From: Bacteroidales bacterium
GTDB taxonomy: Bacteria > Bacteroidota > Bacteroidia > Bacteroidales > WCHB1-69
NCBI GenBank assembly: GCA_031273515.1
Contig: JAISRU010000085.1
Location: 1-5,713 of the forward strand
DNA: 5,713 nucleotides
Direction of reading: 5' to 3'
A program made the translations under genes and the position numbers. The notes under the pieces were generated by a model. That model was not told where the DNA came from and did no database searches. It saw only the letters and a list, made by a program, of their open reading frames with translations. Numbering within the stretch: position 1 is the stretch's first letter; each line of letters opens with the position of its first letter. Below are positions 1-5,713 of the stretch, one piece after another.

Positions 1-20
1 CAATGTACCCTTCTGTTGTA

Positions 21-87
21 CGACCCCGTCGGGGTCGAATGGAAACACAACATCGTTTTTCTATAAACATACGATGCCTTCGGCATC
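21..87 (+). repeat. Two-hairpin REP-like intergenic unit, copy 1
   Basis: Two perfect short palindromes lie in a fixed layout. The first has stem CGACCCC (21-27) with GGGGTCG (31-37) and loop GTC. After 20 nt and the hexamer TTTCTA (58-63) plus 9 nt comes the second, GATGCC (73-78) with GGCATC (82-87) and loop TTC. A unit with the same layout occurs on the minus strand at 2002-2070, including TCGTTT just before TTTCTA, so this is a repeat family rather than a chance hairpin. Similar hairpin pairs are familiar from Bacteroidales intergenic DNA (from memory, not searched). Neither hairpin is followed by a clean T tract, so a terminator role for an unseen upstream gene is possible but unsupported. 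Positions 1-20 and 88-135 show nothing recognisable. Confidence 0.7.
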
Positions 88-135
88 AAAACCATGATAC
101 ATTATTTATTTCACATCACAAAATTGCCTTCGCTC

Positions 136-485
136 AAAAAGTAGCTTTACTTTCGACTCAAAGTAAGTTTACTTTCGACTCAAAGTAAGTTTACTTTCGA
201 TTCAAAGTAAGTTTACTTTCGACTCAAAGTAAGTTTACTTTCGACCCAAAGTGGCAGTTACTTTCAAAGCAGGCTTGCTTTCAACCCAAAGCAGGCTTGC
301 TTTCGATCCAAACCTAACTTGCTTTCGACTCAAAGCAGGCTTGCTTTCGACCCAAACCTAACTTGCTTTCGACTCAAACCTAACTTGCTTTCGACCCAAA
401 CCTAACTTGCTTTCGACTCAAACCTAACTTGCTTTCGACTCAAACCTACCTTGCTTTTGACCCAAACCTAACTTGCTTTTGACCC
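136..485 (+). repeat. 22-bp tandem repeat array, 16 units with an internal dyad
   Basis: There are sixteen head-to-tail units. All are exactly 22 bp except the first (24 bp, 136-159) and the sixth (18 bp, 248-265). Each unit is a 16-bp core plus a spacer, usually CGACTC or CGACCC. There are three core types. Type A, AAAGTAAGTTTACTTT, has a 7-bp dyad with a 2-nt centre and fills 160-247; the first unit is a close variant. Type B, AAAGCAGGCTTGCTTT, has a 6-bp dyad and occurs at 266-287, 288-309 and 332-353. Type C, AAACCTAACTTGCTTT, keeps B's right half but loses the dyad; it occurs at 310-331 and in all six units from 354 to 485. The period is not a multiple of three and no long frame runs through, so it is not coding. 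It has no unique spacers and is not CRISPR. It stops one base before the -33 element of the promoter for the next gene, which suggests a protein-binding array or a copy-number-variable upstream region; both are inference. Confidence 0.95.
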
Positions 486-516
486 TTGCAATTCTCAATT
501 AATTTATGTACTTTTG
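486..516 (+). promoter_or_regulatory. Bacteroidetes-type promoter of the exported peptidase gene
   Basis: TTG at 486-488 and TACTTTTG at 509-516 match the Bacteroidetes primary-sigma pattern (TTG at -33, TAnnTTTG at -7) with 20 bp between them, within the usual spacing. Transcription would begin near 522-524, giving a leader of about 40 nt before the ATG at 564. The leader is A/T-rich and has no Shine-Dalgarno motif, which is usual in this phylum. The -33 TTG directly abuts the end of the tandem array, so the array lies upstream of the transcript, not in it. The start site is predicted, not mapped. Confidence 0.7.
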
Positions 517-563
517 CATTTGGAAATAAAAATCAGTTTTAATTTATATAAATCAATATCAAG

Positions 564-1967
564 ATGAGAAAAGCAGGATTAATATTTATGTTCCTTTGTG
601 CTTGTATGACGAGCATTTACGGACAAAAAGTAACAACTAAACTCTATGCAAACCCACATCCCTGCGATAGCATGAAACATATTTGTTTTTATCTTTATAT
701 CATTATGGATGTAGAACAGGAAATAATTATAGAAGATTGTCCTCGAGATACCTTTGTATTGGACTTGGAACAATATTTTGGTATGCAGGCTATTTTACAT
801 CCTTTTTTCTATCAGGAAATGTCGCTGACTTATGGTCAAAAAGGAGATACAACATCGTTGCCTTATGATTTTGATGGCTTTAGTTTATCCTGTGTTTTGC
901 CTTCGCGCTCTTGTACGCTAAGACTTTCATATTTATATACAAGCGATTATTTTAGTCGCGTACCCCATGCTCCGAGTTATTTATGGCCTGTAGGTACGCA
1001 ATCCAATTCATGGTATTTTACCTGTCCAAATATGAAGGTTACGTACGCAGAAATAACGGATTATGATTCTATTTATATCGTAAGTAATTTGTCTTTTGTG
1101 AGACAGGACAATAAACTGATACTGAACACAAGCGAATTGAAAGGAGACGAGGATATAATTTTTATTTTCCTCGAAAAGCGTTTTCTGGAAAAACACAGTT
1201 TTCAACACGAAACAAATACGATTAATCTATTTTTATCCAAAGGAGATCTACATATACCGTATGGTGATGGAGAGTATAATTATTGGACTTATCCAAGCAA
1301 CCGATTAACAAATAATTTAATTAAGCGTTCTGTAGCGGAAGTAAAAAAGGCATTGAAGACATTGAATAAACAGATTTTCCCACTTGAAAATATGGAAATC
1401 AATGTATATGAAACCGATTTGAGTATGAAATTTCAAAGCGGTATGGTTATGCAGTGGGGGGTATCATTGCCTGTACATGACGACAACAAAGCGTTTATCG
1501 TAATAGATTCAAACGATATATTGCGAAGTACTACTTTTATACATGAACTTATTCATACGTATTATAATCGACTTCTTCCGCCAGAGGGAGATTCGACACG
1601 TCATTTTTTTGGAGAAGCGATAACGGAATATCTGGCAAAATGTATGAAATACGACAATGTACGACTGCGCGATTCTGTGTTTAACGAGGATATTATAGGG
1701 CATTGTCTATCGTCGTCGGAGCCGTATAAAATTTTCATAGACAGTATAGCCTATAATAATTCGTTAGGAGAATATCGTTATACGCCTTTTGTCATTCATA
1801 CCTTTGCACAAATGATGGGAGAGAATAAATTCTTAGCCATCTTAAGTCGTTTTTTCAAAGAAACGAAACAAAACAATACCTCCTTTTCTTTCAAGCGTCT
1901 TGAAGAATTGATGAAAGAAAACGGCGTCACCGACAAACAATGGAACTGGTTTATTAAAAGATTATAG
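564..1967 (+). CDS. Exported gluzincin-type zinc metallopeptidase (M1/M61-like), family not identified
   Basis: The 467-aa protein begins with a signal peptide: basic MRK, a hydrophobic stretch (about residues 5-18), and probable signal peptidase I cleavage between G20 and Q21. It is therefore predicted periplasmic or secreted. Residues about 22-250 are unrecognised and look beta-rich. The C-terminal half carries zinc motif HELIH (H327, E328, H331) and, 19 residues on, E351 in FFGEAITEYL, which resembles the WxxEGxxxYxx third-ligand segment of M1 and M61 peptidases. Y404, before a segment ending FVIHTFAQMMG, lines up by eye with the M1 catalytic tyrosine in YxKGxxVLxML. All residues needed for a gluzincin site thus appear present; the substrate is unknown. 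There is no membrane anchor after the signal and no obvious type IX secretion C-terminal domain. The start is supported by the signal peptide and by the promoter about 50 bp upstream. The gene stands alone, converging on murF-alr, and is flanked by inverted repeats. An inactive or structural gluzincin-fold protein is possible but less likely. Confidence 0.85.
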   Translation: MRKAGLIFMFLCACMTSIYGQKVTTKLYANPHPCDSMKHICFYLYIIMDVEQEIIIEDCPRDTFVLDLEQYFGMQAILHPFFYQEMSLTYGQKGDTTSLPYDFDGFSLSCVLPSRSCTLRLSYLYTSDYFSRVPHAPSYLWPVGTQSNSWYFTCPNMKVTYAEITDYDSIYIVSNLSFVRQDNKLILNTSELKGDEDIIFIFLEKRFLEKHSFQHETNTINLFLSKGDLHIPYGDGEYNYWTYPSNRLTNNLIKRSVAEVKKALKTLNKQIFPLENMEINVYETDLSMKFQSGMVMQWGVSLPVHDDNKAFIVIDSNDILRSTTFIHELIHTYYNRLLPPEGDSTRHFFGEAITEYLAKCMKYDNVRLRDSVFNEDIIGHCLSSSEPYKIFIDSIAYNNSLGEYRYTPFVIHTFAQMMGENKFLAILSRFFKETKQNNTSFSFKRLEELMKENGVTDKQWNWFIKRL

Positions 1968-2001
1968 CTTATCCATCTTGAATTCTTTCGGAGTTTGCAC
2001 G

Positions 2002-2070
2002 CATCCTGTAAGGATGGACGCTTGGTAGAAACAAACGACAACAACCAACACTGTATGCCGTCAGGGATGC
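2002..2070 (-). repeat. Two-hairpin REP-like intergenic unit, copy 2 (inverted)
   Basis: Read on the minus strand, this has the same order as the unit at 21-87: a hairpin (2070-2053, GCATCCCTGACGGCATAC, with mismatched arms), 21 nt ending near TCGTTTG, TTTCTA (2031-2026), exactly 9 nt, then a perfect 6-bp hairpin CATCCT-TAC-AGGATG (2016-2002). The stem sequences differ from copy 1 while architecture and linker hexamer are kept, as expected for a REP-like family. It starts about 35 nt after the peptidase stop codon. The stretch 1968-2001 may be part of the same repeat but has no counterpart in copy 1. It is not followed by a T tract on either strand. Confidence 0.65.
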
Positions 2071-2079
2071 AACACAAAT

Positions 2080-2196
2080 AAATTGAAAATTAGGCTTGCG
2101 CAAGAAAGAGTATTCTGGATTGCTTCCGGCTACGCCGTCGCAATGACGGCGTGGGTATTTGCGTCCGAAGACACAATCAATTTTCAATTTTCAATT
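2080..2196. repeat. AATTTTC repeat with inverted partner bracketing the palindrome
   Basis: AAATTGAAAATT at 2080-2091 is the exact reverse complement of AATTTTCAATTT at 2179-2190. The right copy is extended to 2196 as a tandem AATTTTC-type run. The 12-bp arms are 87 bp apart and enclose the GTCATTGCGA-type palindrome. Runs of AATTTTCAATTTTC are common between genes in Bacteroidales, so the pairing could be two independent copies rather than the ends of one element. No target-site duplication is evident. Confidence 0.5.
2113..2154 (-). repeat. GTCATTGCGA...GAAGCAATCC-type dispersed palindrome
   Basis: On the minus strand this reads GTCATTGCGACGG, then CGTAGCC, then GGAAGCAATCCAG. It resembles a short interspersed repeat seen in intergenic DNA of many unrelated bacteria (recalled, not searched). 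It can fold in two mutually exclusive ways. One is an interrupted stem pairing 2119-2123 with 2140-2144 and 2127-2130 with 2134-2137 (loop TAC). The other is a 10-bp stem pairing 2130-2139 with 2145-2154 (loop GCAAT, one G-T pair). It lies 46 bp beyond the murF-alr stop codon and could act as a 3' end or RNA-stabilising structure for that operon, but no T tract follows on the minus strand, so it is not annotated as a terminator. Confidence 0.6.
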
Positions 2197-2200
2197 AGAT

Positions 2201-4675
2201 TCAGTCTTGTATAAAGACACGTTTCACTCGTTGGGAGATACCTGTCAGGAGGTCGTATTCTATCATTGCCGTACTTTGGGCGAGTTTGGTGATGGGCAAA
2301 TCAGCTCCAAAGACAATCACAGTATCGCCTTCTTGTGCGGGGATACCGGTAATATCTATCATACACATATCCATGCAGACATTTCCGATAACGTCGGCAA
2401 GTTTTCCGTTGAGCAGGACTTTGGCTTTGCCGTTCCCGCCCGAACGTGGAAATCCGTCCGCATAACCAATGGGAATGGTCGCTATAACAGCATCTTTGTC
2501 TGCTTTCCACTGTCGATTGTATCCTACCGTATCGCCGACAGGAATATGCTTGATCTGAGAGATAATCGTCTTGAGGGTTGCCACATTGGCAATCTTGTGA
2601 ACCCCCGCAAAAGGATTCACGCCATACAATCCGATGCCCATACGAACCATGTCGAACTGATATTCAGGAAAACGGGAGACCGTTGCCGAATTGGCTATGT
2701 GTTTCACGGGAGCGTATCCCAGACTGTCGGTGATTTGCTGATAACAATCCGAAAAGATTTCCGCCTGACGACGGGTAAAAGCGTCCTGAGCAGGATTGTC
2801 CGCTGCTGCAAAATGCGAAAAAATACTTTCGACCTCTATTTTCGGATATTCTTTTAACAGACGCAACATCTCTGGAATATCGTTTTTGTCAAATCCCAGA
2901 CGATGCATGCCCGTATCAATCTTCAGATGAATATTGATGCTGTTAATTTGCAAATTCTGTTCCATTGCCTGTATGAGCAGGTGCAAAATACGAAAATTAT
3001 AAATTTCAGGCTGCAATTTGTATTTCAGAATTAATTCGAGGTTCAGTTCATCGGGGTTCATCACCATAATGGGCAGAGAGATGTTTTTGTTGCGTAACGC
3101 AATGCCTTCATCGGCGTAAGCTACAGCCAGATAAGTAACGCCATGATACTGCAAAGCATTCGCAATATCAATATCTCCGATCCCATAACTGAACGCCTTT
3201 ACCATTGCCATTACTTTGGTTTCGGGACGAAGCAGCGAACGATAATAATTCAGATTGGCAATCATAGCGGGAAGATTTACTTCCAAAACAGTTTCATGGT
3301 TCTTCAGACTCAGGTAATTGGAAATACGTTCAAAGTTGAACTTCCTCGCTCCCTTTATCAGGATGAGTTCGTTTTCAAATTCGTCGATGTCGAAACCGGC
3401 AAAGAAATCGTTGGTTGTCTTGTAGAATTTCTTTTCGATGCCGAAACTTTTTGCCTGACGAGAAATAGCTTCGCCTATTCCGATCATTCGATGAATATTT
3501 TTATGTTCGAGTAAAGTCGCTATCTCTTTATAAAGGAGATGTTCTGACGAACGACTTTGTAAAATATCCGACAAAATAACAGTCCTTTTCTTGTACTGAG
3601 GCTGATTATTCATCAGGTCGAGCGCTATTTTCAGAGAATTGGTGTCGGAATTGTAGGTGTCGTTGATAATCATGCAATGATTGATACCCTGTTTCATCTC
3701 CAAGCGCATGGCAATCGGGGTAAGTTTTGCTATTCGTTCGGCGATAATCTCGTTGGAATAATCGAGCAAAAGCAGCGTCGCCCAACAGTGAATAATGTTT
3801 TCGATAGCGGCATCGTCTGCAAAGGGAATGGTAACGGCAATTTCTTTATTCTTATACATTGCTCGAATACAGGTCTTTCCTGACTGTTTTTCGATGTCAG
3901 TAATCTTCAGATCGACGTCGTCTTTGCGGGTACTCCAGACAAAGAGCCGAATTTTTTTAGGGAGTTCCGTTCGCATCAGTCCTTCCATGATAATACCGTG
4001 ATCGGCAGAGAAGATCAGTGTTTCCACATTGCGGAAAAGGTTCAGTTTTTCTCCTGTCTTCTGACGAATGTCCATAAACGCTTCATCGTGAGCAGAACCG
4101 ATATTGGTAAAGATACCAATCACAGGATCAATCATTTCCTGAAGGATATTCATTTCTTCAGGTTTGGATATGCCCGCCTCGAAGATGCCAAGTTGGTCGT
4201 CGGACGACATTTTCCATACCGAAATCGGAACGCCAATCTGGGAATTGAAGCTGTTGGGAGAATAAACAATTTTATTATCAGGACATAACAGCTGATACAG
4301 CCATTCTTTCACGGCTGTTTTTCCATTGCTTCCCGTTATTCCGATTACAGGAATGGCAAACTGTTTGCGATGATATTTAGCAAGTTGCTGGAGTGCGTGC
4401 AGCGTATTTTCGACCACAATAAAATTAGCTTCGGGATAAAGTCCCATTGTGGAGAAACTGCGACTGACTATAAAATTGCGAATATTGCGCTCGTATAAAC
4501 TGCCGATGTATTTATGTCCGTCGTTTTTTGCTGTTGTCAGCGCGAAAAACAGGGCATTTTCCGCTCCCTGTATCTTTCGACTGTCATAGATTAAGTCTTT
4601 GATGATATAATCTTTATCATAGTTTGCATGCAAGACGCCTTCGACCGTGTCGGCTATTTTTGAAATACTGTACAT
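2201..4675 (-). CDS. murF-alr: Bifunctional UDP-MurNAc-tripeptide:D-Ala-D-Ala ligase / alanine racemase (MurF-Alr fusion)
   Basis: This 824-aa cytoplasmic enzyme joins two peptidoglycan-precursor activities. Residues 1 to about 455 are MurF, the ATP-dependent ligase adding D-Ala-D-Ala to the UDP-MurNAc-tripeptide: P-loop GITGSNGKT (112-120, K119), FNSQIGVP (143-150), FEAG (165-168), TNIGSAH (190-196), a likely carbamylated lysine near K206, NDTYNSD (338-344) and ILIKGAR (438-444). Residues about 463-824 are a PLP-dependent alanine racemase converting L- to D-alanine: MVKAFSYG with PLP lysine K493, IDTGMHRLGF (586-595), RMGIGLYG (678-685), catalytic-base candidate Y719 in GDTVGYN, IPIGYADG (734-741) and NVCMDM (765-770). 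Both halves look intact and full length. The fusion is well known in Bacteroidota. The ATG at 4675 is chosen because MYSISKIADTVEG is the normal MurF start and lies 22 bp after pdxA; an in-frame ATG at 4774 would overlap pdxA and add 33 atypical residues. Co-transcription with pdxA is likely. Confidence 0.96.
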   Translation of the reverse strand: MYSISKIADTVEGVLHANYDKDYIIKDLIYDSRKIQGAENALFFALTTAKNDGHKYIGSLYERNIRNFIVSRSFSTMGLYPEANFIVVENTLHALQQLAKYHRKQFAIPVIGITGSNGKTAVKEWLYQLLCPDNKIVYSPNSFNSQIGVPISVWKMSSDDQLGIFEAGISKPEEMNILQEMIDPVIGIFTNIGSAHDEAFMDIRQKTGEKLNLFRNVETLIFSADHGIIMEGLMRTELPKKIRLFVWSTRKDDVDLKITDIEKQSGKTCIRAMYKNKEIAVTIPFADDAAIENIIHCWATLLLLDYSNEIIAERIAKLTPIAMRLEMKQGINHCMIINDTYNSDTNSLKIALDLMNNQPQYKKRTVILSDILQSRSSEHLLYKEIATLLEHKNIHRMIGIGEAISRQAKSFGIEKKFYKTTNDFFAGFDIDEFENELILIKGARKFNFERISNYLSLKNHETVLEVNLPAMIANLNYYRSLLRPETKVMAMVKAFSYGIGDIDIANALQYHGVTYLAVAYADEGIALRNKNISLPIMVMNPDELNLELILKYKLQPEIYNFRILHLLIQAMEQNLQINSINIHLKIDTGMHRLGFDKNDIPEMLRLLKEYPKIEVESIFSHFAAADNPAQDAFTRRQAEIFSDCYQQITDSLGYAPVKHIANSATVSRFPEYQFDMVRMGIGLYGVNPFAGVHKIANVATLKTIISQIKHIPVGDTVGYNRQWKADKDAVIATIPIGYADGFPRSGGNGKAKVLLNGKLADVIGNVCMDMCMIDITGIPAQEGDTVIVFGADLPITKLAQSTAMIEYDLLTGISQRVKRVFIQD

Positions 4676-4697
4676 AGATTTTTTTAAAGATAAAAAA

Positions 4698-5713
4698 TTA
4701 GTTTGCCTTCGATCGGCTTTCTTTTCTGTTGCGAAAAATATCACATGCCCAATAGATTGCCTGACGAAAAGCATCGGGAGAAGCTATATCTTTTCCTGCG
4801 ATGTCGTAGGCAGTTCCGTGAGCGGGCGACGTCCGAATACAAGGTAATCCTGCCGTATAATTTACGCCCTGTGAGCAGGAAAGAATTTTAAACGGCAGCA
4901 TAGCCTGATCGTGATACATTGCCAGAACAGCGTCAAATTGGGTGTATTGTCCCGAAGCGAAAAAACCGTCTGCAGGATAAGGTCCGAAAACATAAATTCC
5001 TTCCGCAAAAGCTTCTTGCAGAGCGGGAATAATCAACTTTTCTTCTTCTTTTCCGAACATGCCGTTTTCTCCCGCATGAGGATTTAAAGACAGAACGGCA
5101 ATCTTGGGTTTCGTATACAGGAAATCTTCTTTCAGACTTGTATTCAGGACAGAGAGTTTCTGTCGGATTAATTCTTTGGAGATGAGGCGAGGAACGTCCG
5201 ACAAGGCGCAATGGGTTGTGAGTATTCCGATTTTCAGGTTTTCTGTAATCATGAGCATGAGGCAGTCCGATGCGCGGGTTTTAGCTGCAAGATATTCCGT
5301 ATGACCGGAAAAAGGATTTGTTTTTCCGCCCATCGTATGCTTATTGACGGGCGCTGTTACCAGGACGTCAATTTTACCTTCTAACAGGTGATCGCAAGCA
5401 ATTTCCAAGGAAGCCAACGCCATTTCTCCTGCGATGGACGTTGCTGCTCCGAGGTTGATTTTCACTTCTTTGTCGTTTATCGAAATCAGGTTGGGACGTT
5501 TTATGCTCACCTGTTCAGGCTGACGAATAAGATGAAATGAAAAATCACTTCCGCTTTTAATTGATTTCCGATGATACGAAACTGCTTTGGACATACCGTA
5601 TACCAAAGGCGTACATATTTCCATGATTTGCATATCCATCAAAGATTTGATAATTATTTCGTAACCAATTCCATTAATATCTCCATGTGTTATTCCAACT
5701 ACTATTGGTTTTG
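4698..5713 (-). CDS. pdxA: 4-hydroxythreonine-4-phosphate dehydrogenase PdxA (5' end outside window)
   Basis: PdxA oxidises 4-hydroxy-L-threonine 4-phosphate with NAD+; the product decarboxylates to 3-amino-2-oxopropyl phosphate, which PdxJ uses to make pyridoxine 5'-phosphate. The enzyme is a cytoplasmic, divalent-metal homodimer. The window shows 337 codons, from KPIVVGITHGDINGIGYE (5711 downwards) to TAA at 4698. As E. coli PdxA has TPGEPAGIG near its N terminus, only a few residues should be missing; no start codon is visible. Visible motifs are VTAPVNKH, FSGHTEY, TTHCALSDV, LNPHAGENG, MYHDQAMLPFK and GVNYTAGLPCIRTSPAHGTA. The three metal-ligand histidines correspond to codons 5211-5213, 5076-5078 and 4911-4913 (equivalent to E. 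coli H166, H211 and H266). MYHDQAM has alanine where relatives commonly have glycine (YHDQG). It is the first visible gene of a probable two-gene unit with murF-alr; its promoter lies outside the window. Confidence 0.95.
   Translation of the reverse strand, partial: KPIVVGITHGDINGIGYEIIIKSLMDMQIMEICTPLVYGMSKAVSYHRKSIKSGSDFSFHLIRQPEQVSIKRPNLISINDKEVKINLGAATSIAGEMALASLEIACDHLLEGKIDVLVTAPVNKHTMGGKTNPFSGHTEYLAAKTRASDCLMLMITENLKIGILTTHCALSDVPRLISKELIRQKLSVLNTSLKEDFLYTKPKIAVLSLNPHAGENGMFGKEEEKLIIPALQEAFAEGIYVFGPYPADGFFASGQYTQFDAVLAMYHDQAMLPFKILSCSQGVNYTAGLPCIRTSPAHGTAYDIAGKDIASPDAFRQAIYWACDIFRNRKESRSKAN

Noticed and set aside
3..188. Small plus-strand open frame of 61 codons
   Set aside because: It runs through both REP-like hairpins and into the tandem array, has no promoter or plausible start context, and its sequence is explained by the repeats.
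136..485. CRISPR array
   Set aside because: Units are contiguous 22-bp repeats without unique spacers of constant length, and there is no cas gene in view.
564..626. Lipoprotein signal for the peptidase (C12 or C14)
   Set aside because: The residues before C14 (LCA) are a poor lipobox because of C at -2; cleavage before Q21 is a better fit to Bacteroidetes signal peptidase I sites.
1968..2200. Intrinsic terminator for either converging gene
   Set aside because: Hairpins are present at 2002-2016 and 2130-2154, but none is followed by a T tract in either direction.
2159..2857. 232-codon plus-strand open frame
   Set aside because: It lies antisense to the racemase half of murF-alr, whose motifs are clear in the minus frame, and it resembles no protein I recognise.
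4676..4774. Upstream in-frame ATG for murF-alr at 4774
   Set aside because: It would overlap the end of pdxA by 77 bp and add 33 residues absent from MurF; the ATG at 4675 gives the normal N terminus and a 22-bp gap.
5640..5642. TTG at 5642 as the start of pdxA
   Set aside because: The frame stays open to the window edge and encodes the conserved GITHGDINGIG segment upstream, so the true start is outside the window.

Overview
The window most likely comes from a member of the Bacteroidota, probably Bacteroidales. Four observations support this. A TTG-N20-TAnnTTTG promoter of the Bacteroidetes sigma type precedes the first gene. Gene starts follow A/T-rich leaders without a Shine-Dalgarno sequence. 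MurF and alanine racemase are fused into one protein, an arrangement well known in this phylum. The PdxA and MurF-Alr motifs read like Bacteroidetes versions. No 16S or other taxonomic marker is present.

Layout. Positions 1-563 hold no gene. They contain a two-hairpin REP-like unit (21-87), a short featureless stretch (88-135), a 16-copy array of a 22-bp dyad-containing tandem repeat (136-485), and a promoter (486-516). The promoter drives a 467-aa exported protein (564-1967, +) with a gluzincin metallopeptidase signature, HELIH plus a downstream GEAITEY. Positions 1968-2200 are a convergent intergenic region packed with repeats: a second copy of the two-hairpin unit in opposite orientation, a GTCATTGCGA-type palindrome, and an AATTTTC-type repeat with an inverted partner. 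On the minus strand follow, in transcriptional order, pdxA (4698 to beyond 5713, 5' end cut off by the window) and murF-alr (2201-4675), separated by 22 bp and probably in one operon.

How the genes fit together. MurF-Alr makes D-alanine and adds D-Ala-D-Ala to the cell-wall precursor. Its racemase half needs pyridoxal 5'-phosphate, and PdxA catalyses a step of the pyridoxal-phosphate pathway, so cofactor synthesis and cofactor use sit side by side. The minus-strand genes look like ordinary core metabolism. The plus-strand peptidase, its repeat array and the inverted flanking repeats look like accessory DNA. The repeat array is the least explained element: a dyad repeated about every two helical turns, ending at the -33 region of a promoter, with a paired base change between two unit types. 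A new defence or mobile system cannot be supported from this window.
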